Shown here piece by piece: positions 15,516 to 20,979 of a DNA stretch of 20,979 nt. Each line of letters opens with the position of its first letter. The first letter of the stretch is position 1. The notes under the pieces were generated by a model. That model saw nothing but the letters and a program-made list of their open reading frames with translations, was not told where the DNA came from and did not search any database. Location of the stretch: NCBI GenBank assembly GCA_026388345.1, contig JAPLJY010000114.1, positions 1 through 20,979 on the forward strand. The letters are read 5' to 3'. The translations under genes were made by a program, and so were the position numbers. Origin of the DNA: Deltaproteobacteria bacterium. GTDB lineage: Bacteria > Desulfobacterota > Syntrophia > Syntrophales > UBA5619.

Positions 15516-15659
15516 ATGCCAAGCGGTTTTCCGCACCCGTCAGCAGCGGTTTTTTTGTGTAACCTGCATGCAGACATAAAAAGCGCCGACAAGGCGGGTC
15601 AACGAGGGCCGAATAGAACACCCGCAAGGGGAATAAGCCCCGCCGTCTTGGCACGGTAG
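15516..15659 (+). CDS. Ash/Icd-like short phage ORF leading the antirepressor
   Basis: ATG 15516 has GGAGG ten bases upstream and encodes 47 residues. The frame is open further left but without a ribosome site. The sequence PHPSAAVFLCNLHA in the middle and the ending RGISPAVLAR resemble the short proteins annotated as Ash family (phage P4 type) or Icd-like cell-division inhibitors in enterobacterial prophages; I recall these as often sitting just before P22-type antirepressors. The stop codon lies inside the 5' arm of a long hairpin that reaches the ribosome site of the next gene, so the ORF may act as a leader peptide controlling it. Whether the peptide has its own function cannot be told from sequence. 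Confidence 0.5.
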   Translation: MPSGFPHPSAAVFLCNLHADIKSADKAGQRGPNRTPARGISPAVLAR

Positions 15660-15707
15660 TTGAGACCCGCCGCCTTCAATAACGCGGCGCAACTACTAAA
15701 TGCCAAG
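15647..15707 (+). promoter_or_regulatory. Long leader hairpin partly covering the antirepressor ribosome site
   Basis: Three stacked stems can form: CTTGGCA (15647-15653) with TGCCAAG (15701-15707), GTAGTTG (15656-15662) with CAACTAC (15690-15696), and CGCCGC (15668-15673) with GCGGCG (15684-15689), giving 20 Watson-Crick pairs with one small internal loop, one 5-base bulge and a 10-base apical loop. The outer stem takes up the first three bases of the AAGGAGG ribosome site (15705-15711). The 5' arms overlap the Ash-like ORF stop (15657-15659), so a terminating ribosome would open them. A small GGGG/CCCC hairpin (15628-15641) lies just upstream. Confidence 0.65.
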
Positions 15708-15716
15708 GAGGCCAAC

Positions 15717-16991
15717 ATGTCTGCAACAAAGCAATACCCAGTCGTACCCGCGTCCGTGTCATTCCACCAAAACACCCTTTTAACCGCCGAGGTAAACGGC
15801 ATCCAGTACGCCGCCATGAAACCCATCGTCGAAGGCATGGGCATAGACTGGCGCGGTCAACAGGCGAAAATTAGGAAATCAAAGAGGTTTGACGATATCT
15901 CCATACCTTTGCAAACCACCGGCGGCATACAGGAAATGGTTTGCATGCCCATTACAAAGCTTAACGGCTGGCTTTTCTCCGTCAACTCCGACAAGGTGAA
16001 ACCGGAGATCCGGGAGAAGATCCACCAGTACCAGGAGGAGTGCTTCGTCGTCCTCCACGATTACTGGCACAAAGGGGCGGCCGTCAACGACCGGGCAACC
16101 ATCGAATCCACCCAGACTGACCCCGCCCGCCTGGCCGAATCGCTGATGCAGGCCCTGATCGCGTCGCTGTCAGGCCTGCATAATGACAAGATCGATGATC
16201 TGGGCATGGAGATCGTTACCCGCCTCCGGGACCTCGCCGAGCAGATCTCCGACGTGCGGGGCCGGGAAGATCTGCTTCCCGCGCTGGAAGTCTTAAACGG
16301 CAACGTCTCGAACATGCGAAGGCAATTGGTCAACATGCTCCCGAAAATGTCAATACCGGCGGACCTGGTGAACGACCTTCGCACGGTCGCCGAGCGTCTG
16401 ACTGCCATCGCCGATCAGCAGGACAATGCGAACTTTGCCTTTCACGAACGGCTCCGCGCGATGGAAATGCGGTATCGGGGCATCGAACTGAACCAAACGG
16501 CAAAACAGATCGGCGGGCAACCCGGCGTCATGGATTACGTGGAAGGGAATGTGCCGGAATCGCTTCGCCACACGTTCAACATGATGAGGATCCCCAAGGC
16601 CGCCGGAAGGACCATGCTTCTTCGGTTCATGAACGAATGCCTGATTCCGGACCCGGACTCCCGGGTCGAGACGAACAGACTGTACCCCGTTTATTGCGCC
16701 TGGTGCTTCGCCAACATGAATTCCCCGGTTCCCATTACCTCCTATCGGAAACTTCTCAAGGAATACATTTCCAATTTTGACGGTATGTCGCTCAAAATGG
16801 ATAATTACGTGCAGTATCTGACTGGGGGAAAAGTCCGGATTCCCAAGGAGATCGACCGGACAACCGAGTCCCAGGATAAACTCCCCGCCGAGACGATCGT
16901 CGCGCCGCCAGCCGAACCGCCGGCTGAACCGCAACCGCGGAAATTCGCGGGTTTAACCTCCCGGTTTTTCGGCAGAAAGGAGGGGGAATAA
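15717..16991 (+). CDS. ant: P22-type phage antirepressor (P22_AR_N) with C-terminal winged-helix-like region
   Basis: ATG 15717 has AAGGAGG 5 bases upstream; 424 residues. Residues about 14-122 match the P22 antirepressor N-terminal domain: strand and helix around YAAMKPIVEGMGIDWRGQ, a conserved LNGWLFSVNSDKVKPEIREK segment and YQEECFVVLHDYW. Proteins of this kind bind and inactivate phage repressors, favouring lytic growth. The middle (about 150-260) is helical and probably oligomeric. Residues about 273-375 (LYPVYCAWCFANMNSPVPIT and the following helix) look like the winged-helix module at the C-terminus of phage D5-type primase-helicases, suggesting DNA binding. The tail is Pro/Glu-rich. 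The gene is preceded by an Ash-like ORF and a hairpin that may control translation; the next gene starts two bases after its stop. Confidence 0.85.
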   Translation: MSATKQYPVVPASVSFHQNTLLTAEVNGIQYAAMKPIVEGMGIDWRGQQAKIRKSKRFDDISIPLQTTGGIQEMVCMPITKLNGWLFSVNSDKVKPEIREKIHQYQEECFVVLHDYWHKGAAVNDRATIESTQTDPARLAESLMQALIASLSGLHNDKIDDLGMEIVTRLRDLAEQISDVRGREDLLPALEVLNGNVSNMRRQLVNMLPKMSIPADLVNDLRTVAERLTAIADQQDNANFAFHERLRAMEMRYRGIELNQTAKQIGGQPGVMDYVEGNVPESLRHTFNMMRIPKAAGRTMLLRFMNECLIPDPDSRVETNRLYPVYCAWCFANMNSPVPITSYRKLLKEYISNFDGMSLKMDNYVQYLTGGKVRIPKEIDRTTESQDKLPAETIVAPPAEPPAEPQPRKFAGLTSRFFGRKEGE

Positions 16992-16993
16992 CT

Positions 16994-17377
16994 ATGGAAA
17001 AAACAAAAGAGCCCCGCGTTGACGCCTTCGTCAACGTCACCATCCTGCACGAACAGACCGGCGGACGGATGGCGGATATCTGCACCAATTTGAATTATGA
17101 AATCAACCATCGACTAAGTAGACTACTTAATAAATCATGGTGTCCGGAGGATATCAAAGCAGACATCAGAAATACGATTCGGTATCTGAGCAAAGCACTG
17201 ACCGATGCCGTGAGCGTTCAAACCTACCTTGCGGATCACTCACGGAGCGTCCCGGAACCTGTTGCCACCCGGATTTGCGACCCGAAACGGCTATTCAAGC
17301 TGGTAGTCATCCAGGGGACTCGCGGCCAGGGCGCCGAACTTCCCGCCGTTGCGTCGGAAGGAAGGGCCGCACAATGA
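16994..17377 (+). CDS. Hypothetical protein downstream of the antirepressor
   Basis: The 127-residue product starts two bases after the antirepressor stop with a strong GGAGGGGG ribosome site, so the genes are cotranscribed. It is soluble, with an N-terminal domain of mixed strands and helices (VDAFVNVTILHEQTGG, then a helix with NHRLSRLLNKSW) and a less ordered Gly/Ala C-terminus. I recognise no family. Its stop overlaps the ATG of the next, interrupted ORF (ATGA), which implies coupling. Function unknown. Confidence 0.7.
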   Translation: MEKTKEPRVDAFVNVTILHEQTGGRMADICTNLNYEINHRLSRLLNKSWCPEDIKADIRNTIRYLSKALTDAVSVQTYLADHSRSVPEPVATRICDPKRLFKLVVIQGTRGQGAELPAVASEGRAAQ

Positions 17378-17571
17378 CGAACATGAATACACAAGAAATG
17401 CCGATGGGTCCGTGAAGTTCGCCCGAGCCTGCCTGGGAGGCGATGAGCGACAAGCGCCAGGCCGAGACGGTTTCCGGGATCGTCTCGCACGCCAGGAAGG
17501 GTATCCGGCAGCGGATCAAGGCCGAAATCGCCCGGGCAAACCAGGAGAAGATCCGGGAGGCGCACAAATAA
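17374..17571 (+). pseudogene. TGA-interrupted ORF homologous to the C-terminus of the giant protein
   Basis: From ATG 17374 (overlapping the previous stop) the frame reads 13 codons to a TGA at 17413-17415, then continues open for 51 codons to TAA at 17569-17571. The part after the TGA matches the last residues of the giant protein: over 42 aligned residues starting at PAW, 26 are identical, including a shared DKR, ARKG and EIAR. Reinitiation at ATG 17443 is possible but its GGAGG is only two bases away. The simplest view is a remnant of a second giant gene of the same family, or a small gene made from its tail and broken by the TGA. TGA recoding is not supported by anything seen. Confidence 0.6.
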
Positions 17572-17636
17572 TGGCATTATTTTTCTTGACAACGGGTAAA
17601 TCTCTGCGAAAATTGCAGGCAGAGGCGAACCAATGA
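17571..17636 (+). CDS. Tiny 21-codon ORF coupled on both sides
   Basis: The ATG overlaps the preceding stop (TAATG) and its TGA overlaps the next start (ATGA). GGGAGG lies about 11 bases before the ATG. The peptide begins hydrophobic (MALFFLTTG) and ends charged. It may be a leader or coupling peptide for the membrane gene, whose own ribosome site is weak, or simply a residue of the decayed gene before it. Confidence 0.35.
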   Translation: MALFFLTTGKSLRKLQAEANQ

Positions 17637-17824
17637 GCATAAGGGAGATCACCAAAGAGAAAATGGGCAGGATGCCGGTTATGATCGCGGTTGCGATCCT
17701 GCTGGTGATGGCCGTGGGCGCGTTGATGATCTGTACCGGCCTTGTCGTCGAGCACAGCCCGGCGGTGGCCGGGATCGGAACGGGATTTGTCGCTTTCGGC
17801 GTCTGGTGCTTTTACAGTTACTGA
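17633..17824 (+). CDS. Small two-helix membrane protein (holin-like)
   Basis: This 63-residue protein has a short charged cytoplasmic start (MSIREITKEK) and two predicted membrane helices, about residues 13-38 (MPVMIAVAILLVMAVGALMI core) and 44-62 (AGIGTGFVAFGVWCFY), joined by a short turn. Size and two-span topology fit class II phage holins, but there is no endolysin next to it, and holins are too diverse to call from composition alone. Its start overlaps the 21-codon ORF (ATGA) and the local ribosome site is poor, so it is probably translated by coupling. Confidence 0.6.
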   Translation: MSIREITKEKMGRMPVMIAVAILLVMAVGALMICTGLVVEHSPAVAGIGTGFVAFGVWCFYSY

Positions 17825-17879
17825 GGAGAATCTTAATGGCGGGCGGCCGGGAATGAGCAGGCCGACATAGAAGTATCCG

Positions 17880-17931
17880 GCCGGGGTCTCGATAAAGGGA
17901 CCCCGGCGACCACCCGGTCTGATCAACCGGG
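17880..17931 (+). other. Two consecutive GC-rich hairpins before the terminator
   Basis: A 9-bp stem (GCCGGGGTC at 17880-17888 with GACCCCGGC at 17899-17907, loop of 10) is followed after five bases by a 6-bp stem (CCCGGT at 17913-17918 with ACCGGG at 17926-17931, loop of 7). They lie in the 238-bp gene-free stretch 17825-18062. That stretch also holds only two tiny overlapping ORFs (6 codons from 17836 behind a good AGGAG, then 5 codons). The element may be an RNA 3'-end structure or a small RNA. Confidence 0.4.
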
Positions 17932-17951
17932 CGCACAATTTGACAGAAATT

Positions 17952-17991
17952 AAAACCGGGTCGGCATTCGGATGCTGCCCCGGTTTTTTTT
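17952..17991 (+). terminator. Strong intrinsic terminator
   Basis: ACCGGG (17955-17960) pairs with CCCGGT (17979-17984), an inner GCAT/ATGC stem closes around TCGG, and an uninterrupted run of eight T follows the C/G stem from 17984. It ends the antirepressor transcript and separates it from the tail-protein cassette. Confidence 0.85.
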
Positions 17992-18062
17992 ATTGTCGAT
18001 TCCTTCCTTACCGAAGGCATCGCCGACATAACGAATGAACGAAACGAAAGGAGGTGCCCATC

Positions 18063-18314
18063 ATGATCAACAATGCAACCATCCAGTTCCCGTTTTCGCA
18101 TGGAGATCTGCAGATGAAGGTGGCGTATAACGCCACCGGAGATCCGGAGTATATTGGCCGGGCGAGACCCGCGGCTTTGACCAGCGCTGCGGAATGGCAG
18201 ATCAAGAAAGTGACCTACGATACGGACCGGAAGCCGACCGCGGTGCAGTTCGCCGACAGCGTGAACGATTACACCAAGATTTGGGACAGCCGGACCGGGT
18301 ACAGTTATTCCTAA
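18063..18314 (+). CDS. Small structural protein of the receptor-binding cassette
   Basis: ATG 18063 is preceded by AAAGGAGG with ideal spacing; an in-frame GTG at 18054 overlaps that ribosome site and is rejected. The 83-residue product is strand-rich (IQFPFSHGDLQMKVAYNATG) and contains EWQIKKVTYD and the ending KIWDSRTGYSYS. This pattern, I believe, recurs in small phage proteins encoded near tail-fibre genes, though I cannot name a family. It begins a four-gene run that ends with the DGR target protein, all with strong ribosome sites. A baseplate or fibre-associated role is inferred. Confidence 0.7.
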   Translation: MINNATIQFPFSHGDLQMKVAYNATGDPEYIGRARPAALTSAAEWQIKKVTYDTDRKPTAVQFADSVNDYTKIWDSRTGYSYS

Positions 18315-18326
18315 AAGGAGGAACCG

Positions 18327-19256
18327 ATGCCATCAAGAATCAATCCCTACACCGGCGAGGTCGTCCTGACGGAATTACCCTCGGGACTGGCCTTTGCCGG
18401 GCGGACAAACAGCGGCATGACGCCGGCAAATGCGGCCATCGTGTGCGCACAACTCGCCGGGTATGGCGATGACTATTTCAACAACCACTTCTACATGCAG
18501 GTGATCAAGGCGGCGCACGAACTCCTGGCGATTGACGTCGCCCCCACGCCTGCCGACTTTGCCGCAGGGGCAACGCTGACCGGGGCAACAAGCCTGAAGA
18601 CCTGCGTCGTGGTCGCGAAACTGACCTCGACAACCTATATTGTCAAGTCGCGAAGCGGGACGTTCACGGACGGGGAGGTGATCTCCGACGGGACGAACAG
18701 TCGCGATTGCGGCACGGGATTTCCGACGTTTACCGCCGCGGCGGCGCCGGAGCATGAGGTCCGGAAGATCACCGATTACGTGAGCGCCACCGGGACATTT
18801 ACGGTGGACGCGTATACCCAGGTTGTTGATCCCCTGAGCGAGATCCTGGTGCTGCACGAATCCCTGGTATATCCGGGCCGAGTTCAGATCAAGGGCACGA
18901 CCATCAATCTGCAGCAAGCGGCCGCGGCCTACACCCTGTTCACGGGAACGACGCAGGATATTATCGTCGATAAACTGACCTTCCGGCTGCCGAATGTAAA
19001 CGTCTCAAATGATGCGACGATCACATCGATCGCCATTGCCACAGACGACGCTACGCCGCAGGTCATGATCTCTGCCGCCCAGGGGGCCAAAGCAAACCTG
19101 CCTGCCGAAGCGCAGATTCCCTGGACGGGCGCCGTGCTGTTGAAAGTCGGGAAGAAAATTAAACTGACGATCGCCGGTGGCGCGGCGGATGCGGCGATTG
19201 TCTGCGATGTCGTAGCCGAGTTCCGCGCCGTAATTGAAGGCGGATACCTGGCGTAA
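18327..19256 (+). CDS. Beta-rich putative tail or fibre protein
   Basis: 309 residues from ATG 18327 with AAAGGAGG upstream, 12 bp after the previous gene. After a helical N-terminal part (residues 30-75), the rest is Thr/Ala/Gly/Val-rich with alternating strands (ATLTGATSLKTCVVVAKL, TYIVKSRSGTFTDGEVI), typical of trimeric or jelly-roll phage appendage proteins. There is no signal peptide, membrane span or catalytic motif. It is encoded between two small genes upstream of the DGR target, so it may connect the variable adhesin to the virion. Family not recognised. Confidence 0.72.
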   Translation: MPSRINPYTGEVVLTELPSGLAFAGRTNSGMTPANAAIVCAQLAGYGDDYFNNHFYMQVIKAAHELLAIDVAPTPADFAAGATLTGATSLKTCVVVAKLTSTTYIVKSRSGTFTDGEVISDGTNSRDCGTGFPTFTAAAAPEHEVRKITDYVSATGTFTVDAYTQVVDPLSEILVLHESLVYPGRVQIKGTTINLQQAAAAYTLFTGTTQDIIVDKLTFRLPNVNVSNDATITSIAIATDDATPQVMISAAQGAKANLPAEAQIPWTGAVLLKVGKKIKLTIAGGAADAAIVCDVVAEFRAVIEGGYLA

Positions 19257-19296
19257 AGGCACTTGTGGGGACAGATAAACATGATCAGGAGGAAAT

Positions 19297-19602
19297 ATGA
19301 AAGGGTATCCCAAAGTAATTGCAACAAAAGCGGATTTTGATTTTCTACTGGCCGATCCGGAATTCAAGGACCGGGCTCTCGCAGATCTGAAAACGGTTGC
19401 GGACCTGGCCGACGACACAATGGAGAGGGTCGTCAGCTATGACCTGGACGTCGCCGGGAAAATGATCAATATCGTCACGGAAACTGTCCCGGCGCCCTTG
19501 CCCACATGGAAACGGTTGGGATTTGCATCGGGCGAAAATACGGCGGATCTTTACGCGGTTAATGCGCCCGTCGTCATAGAAACGACGAAAGGGGGTAATT
19601 GA
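19297..19602 (+). CDS. Small acidic protein directly before the DGR target gene
   Basis: The 101-residue product starts at ATG 19297 with AGGAGG upstream. It has an acidic helical first half (ADFDFLLADPEFKDRALADL) and a strand-rich second half. Its stop is two bases before the ATG of the variable-protein gene, so the two are translated together. It has the size of a tail-fibre assembly chaperone or small baseplate protein; no family is recognised. Confidence 0.7.
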   Translation: MKGYPKVIATKADFDFLLADPEFKDRALADLKTVADLADDTMERVVSYDLDVAGKMINIVTETVPAPLPTWKRLGFASGENTADLYAVNAPVVIETTKGGN

Positions 19603-19604
19603 TT

Positions 19605-20684
19605 ATGGCAAACCGGCAAGTCACATTGGATGTTTCCGACAACATCATCGCCGCCGCGGTCATGGCCCAGAACTTCTGGGCGCTGAAGAATCTACGGCTT
19701 ATCGAGCCGCACGCCGCCGGCGACAACACGCGGGTGGTTGTAAATCCAGCCGCAAATTATGTCCCGATCGACATCGGCGGGCATTGGTTTTTGATGGATG
19801 AGGCTGTGGATGTGGACTCGGTGGACGATCTGGACACCGGGACGCTGGCGGCGGGAACGGATTATTACGTCTACGCCTGCACGAACGGATCGACGCTGTC
19901 ATTCAAGGTTTCGGCCAACGCAACCGTCCCCACCGGATTCGACGCGGCTCATTCCCGCAAGATCGGAGGATTTCACACGCTGTGCACGGCAGTCGGGACG
20001 ATCGGCGGGCATACGCTCACCGGTTACGCGCAAAAAGACATCCTGCCCGCATCCGTGTGGTGCCTGAAGCACCGGGCGAAAACGTTGGTCAACGTTGGCC
20101 TGGTCTATGACAGCGGGATTCAGAAGTGGGTGGATATCTACCTGCAATCCGGAACAGCGACGGGCACCACCTCCGTCAACGGTGGAACCATCACCGACAC
20201 CCGAACATGGATGGACCACGTGGATGATGGCCATGCCGTGGGGAAACGGCTGCCGATCGACCATGAATTCCAGTCGTTTGCCGCAGGATCCAATGAGGAG
20301 ACCAATATCACCGGGTCCGCCGATCCAGGGACCACCGGCGGCCATTCCGATACCGCCGGACGGAGGATGATCTCCAACATCGGCTGCGAGGATTGCTGCG
20401 GGGCGATGAGTCAATGGTTGCAGGATGAGGCTTACATATACTCAGGCGCCACCGGATATTATGGGAACCTGCCCGGAGGAAAAGGATCGGTTTACACAAA
20501 TTTCACCAGTGATCCTGGTGCACCAGAAATGGATAATGCTGATGCAGGCAGTGACACCAAGCTGATCGCCGGCGGCGATTGGGCCCATGCTGCGTTTTGC
20601 GGCTCTCGCTATCGTGCTGCGAATTACTATCGCTGGAATGCGGATACGGCTATCGGCGCGCGCTTCGTCTCGGAGCCACTGTAG
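19605..20684 (+). CDS. DGR variable protein, receptor-binding-like with C-terminal C-type-lectin fold
   Basis: ATG 19605 has AAAGGGGG nine bases upstream; a TTG at 19599 overlaps the previous stop and is less likely. The product is 359 residues. Residues 1-200 are strand-rich and probably attach to the virion. Residues about 215-359 carry the hallmarks of DGR target domains of C-type-lectin (formylglycine-enzyme-like) fold: NIGCEDCCGAMSQWLQD, LPGGKG, AGGDW, CGSRYR, YYRWN and a final IGARFVSE. Residues 319-357 are encoded by the variable repeat. Compared with the template, D325, A327, H328, F331, A338, D347 and A349 replace N, N, N, I, N, N and N. In Bordetella phage BPP-1 the equivalent protein determines host tropism; the same role here is inferred. 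Confidence 0.9.
   Translation: MANRQVTLDVSDNIIAAAVMAQNFWALKNLRLIEPHAAGDNTRVVVNPAANYVPIDIGGHWFLMDEAVDVDSVDDLDTGTLAAGTDYYVYACTNGSTLSFKVSANATVPTGFDAAHSRKIGGFHTLCTAVGTIGGHTLTGYAQKDILPASVWCLKHRAKTLVNVGLVYDSGIQKWVDIYLQSGTATGTTSVNGGTITDTRTWMDHVDDGHAVGKRLPIDHEFQSFAAGSNEETNITGSADPGTTGGHSDTAGRRMISNIGCEDCCGAMSQWLQDEAYIYSGATGYYGNLPGGKGSVYTNFTSDPGAPEMDNADAGSDTKLIAGGDWAHAAFCGSRYRAANYYRWNADTAIGARFVSEPL
20560..20674 (+). repeat. DGR variable repeat (VR)
   Basis: 115 bp aligned to the TR without gaps. Ten differences: TR adenine becomes G at five sites, C at four and T at one; no other base changes. All seven affected codons are AAT, AAC or ATT in the TR and six of the seven are Asn codons, so changes fall at first and second codon positions. 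The last 21 bases before the final adenine contain no adenine and are identical in both copies, as expected of the initiation-of-mutagenic-homing (IMH) end. Confidence 0.95.
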
Positions 20685-20708
20685 CCGGATAGCGTAGAAA
20701 ACGGAAAA

Positions 20709-20731
20709 CGTCGCCGATTTTTTCGGCGACG
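20709..20731 (+). promoter_or_regulatory. Hairpin downstream of VR
   Basis: CGTCGCCGA (20709-20717) is followed by five T and its perfect complement TCGGCGACG (20723-20731). It lies 34 bp after the VR and 25 bp after the stop codon. In BPP-1 a hairpin or cruciform of similar size just after the IMH is needed for efficient target recognition. No T-run follows, so it is not a standard terminator. Confidence 0.7.
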
Positions 20732-20772
20732 ACGGTGTGGTGAGGGGTTACAGGCCATGAAGTCATTGTCGT

Positions 20773-20887
20773 AGCTGATCGCCGGCGGCAATTGGAACAA
20801 TGCTGCGATTTGCGGCTCTCGCTATCGTAATGCGAATTACTATCGCTGGAATGCGAATACGAATATCGGCGCGCGCTTCGTCTCGGA
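20773..20887 (+). repeat. DGR template repeat (TR)
   Basis: 115 bp, 213 bp downstream of the VR, same orientation. It contains 25 adenines, eight of the codons being AAT or AAC in the VR register, which is typical of templates designed for adenine mutagenesis. It has no start codon or ribosome site in the VR frame and stops (TAG 20770-20772, TGA 20903-20905) flank it, so it is not translated. It would be transcribed as part of the template RNA for the reverse transcriptase. Confidence 0.93.
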
Positions 20888-20928
20888 TACAGGATTGCAA
20901 TTTTGAGCGAAACTCCTGGCTGGATTTC

Positions 20929-20979
20929 ATGGCCTTGTCTCCGGATGATCCGGAGGCAAAACACATAGCGGAGGTCGCG
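20929..20979 (+). CDS. Possible 5' end of an ORF running off the window
   Basis: After the TR, only one plus-strand frame stays open to the right edge. It contains ATG 20929 (MALSPDDPEAKHIAEV) but is also open further left through the TR and has no convincing ribosome site. It does not visibly resemble a DGR reverse transcriptase start. It could be an accessory gene, an early part of the reverse transcriptase, or chance. Confidence 0.25.
   Translation, partial: MALSPDDPEAKHIAEVA

Larger units (their letters stand above)
19605..20887 (+). other. Diversity-generating retroelement, left part (target gene, VR, hairpin, TR)
   Basis: Order: target gene ending in VR, stop codon, 9-bp hairpin, TR. 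The adenine-only differences between VR and TR identify the element without needing the reverse transcriptase, which must lie beyond 20979. The accessory protein Avd is not seen between VR and TR, where only 98 bp exist. Confidence 0.93.

Noticed and set aside
17413..17415. In-frame TGA as selenocysteine
   Set aside because: No credible hairpin follows directly and the position corresponds to no conserved Cys or Sec site; a broken or reinitiating ORF is simpler.
17586..17614. TTGACA within the 21-codon ORF as a promoter
   Set aside because: The base run at the -10 position matches only 3 of 6 consensus bases and the site is inside a coupled operon.
20709..20731. Hairpin after VR as an intrinsic terminator
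   Set aside because: The T-run is in the loop, not after the stem, and transcription probably must continue into the TR.
20650..20966. Minus-strand ORFs across VR and TR
   Set aside because: They are produced by the repeated VR/TR sequence read backwards and have no start signals.

Overview
The window reads as part of the late (virion and host-range) region of a tailed phage or prophage of a Gram-negative bacterium. The evidence is a run of coiled-coil structural genes, a 3182-residue multi-domain phage protein, a P22-type antirepressor and a receptor-binding-like protein diversified by a retroelement. The host is less certain. The GC-rich codon use, strong AGGAGG ribosome sites, a lipobox lipoprotein and HicAB would fit Desulfobacterota (Syntrophales-like) or a related proteobacterium, but this is inference. 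No rRNA, tRNA, integrase, attachment site or CRISPR array is visible. Apart from one small gene at 15137-15370, all genes are on the plus strand.

Layout. (1) 1-13477: five tightly packed genes, the first cut by the window edge. Three helical, Ala/Gln-rich proteins precede a single gene of about 9.5 kb, followed by a small gene. The order (small internal proteins, then a giant one, then tail-fibre genes) recalls the internal-core (ejection) proteins of podoviruses. The giant protein carries, in order, a duplicated N-terminal motif, Gly/Ala hydrophobic helices, a coiled coil, an inorganic-pyrophosphatase-like domain, a RadC/JAB domain with an intact JAMM motif, a MuF-C/PBECR-like domain, an HExxH metallopeptidase-like domain, a phosphoribosyltransferase and a long C-terminal region of LPD38 type. 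This is the 'polyvalent protein' design. A 58-codon gene-like ORF with a near-ideal ribosome site is nested out of frame at the end of the phosphoribosyltransferase segment.

(2) 13478-15410: a more AT-rich moron-like island with its own promoters. It holds a secreted protein made of 16-residue repeats, an overlapping lipoprotein, a hicB-hicA toxin-antitoxin pair and a minus-strand coiled-coil gene.

(3) 15411-17992: a regulatory and junction region. A 47-codon Ash/Icd-like ORF is followed by a long RNA hairpin that overlaps both its stop codon and the ribosome site of a P22_AR_N antirepressor. Next come an unknown gene, a TGA-interrupted ORF matching the C-terminus of the giant protein, a 21-codon ORF, a two-helix membrane protein, two GC-rich hairpins and a strong intrinsic terminator.

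(4) 18063-20979: three small structural genes lead into a 359-residue protein whose last 40 codons are the variable repeat (VR) of a diversity-generating retroelement (DGR). The template repeat (TR) lies 213 bp downstream. Over 115 bp, VR and TR differ at 10 positions, all of them adenines in the TR, and none of the 90 non-adenine positions differ. A 9-bp hairpin lies between the two repeats. The reverse transcriptase is not in the window and is expected just past the right edge.

Together the genes suggest a virus that injects a multi-enzyme counter-defence protein, carries host-modifying cargo and an antirepressor switch, and retargets its receptor-binding protein by mutagenic retrohoming.
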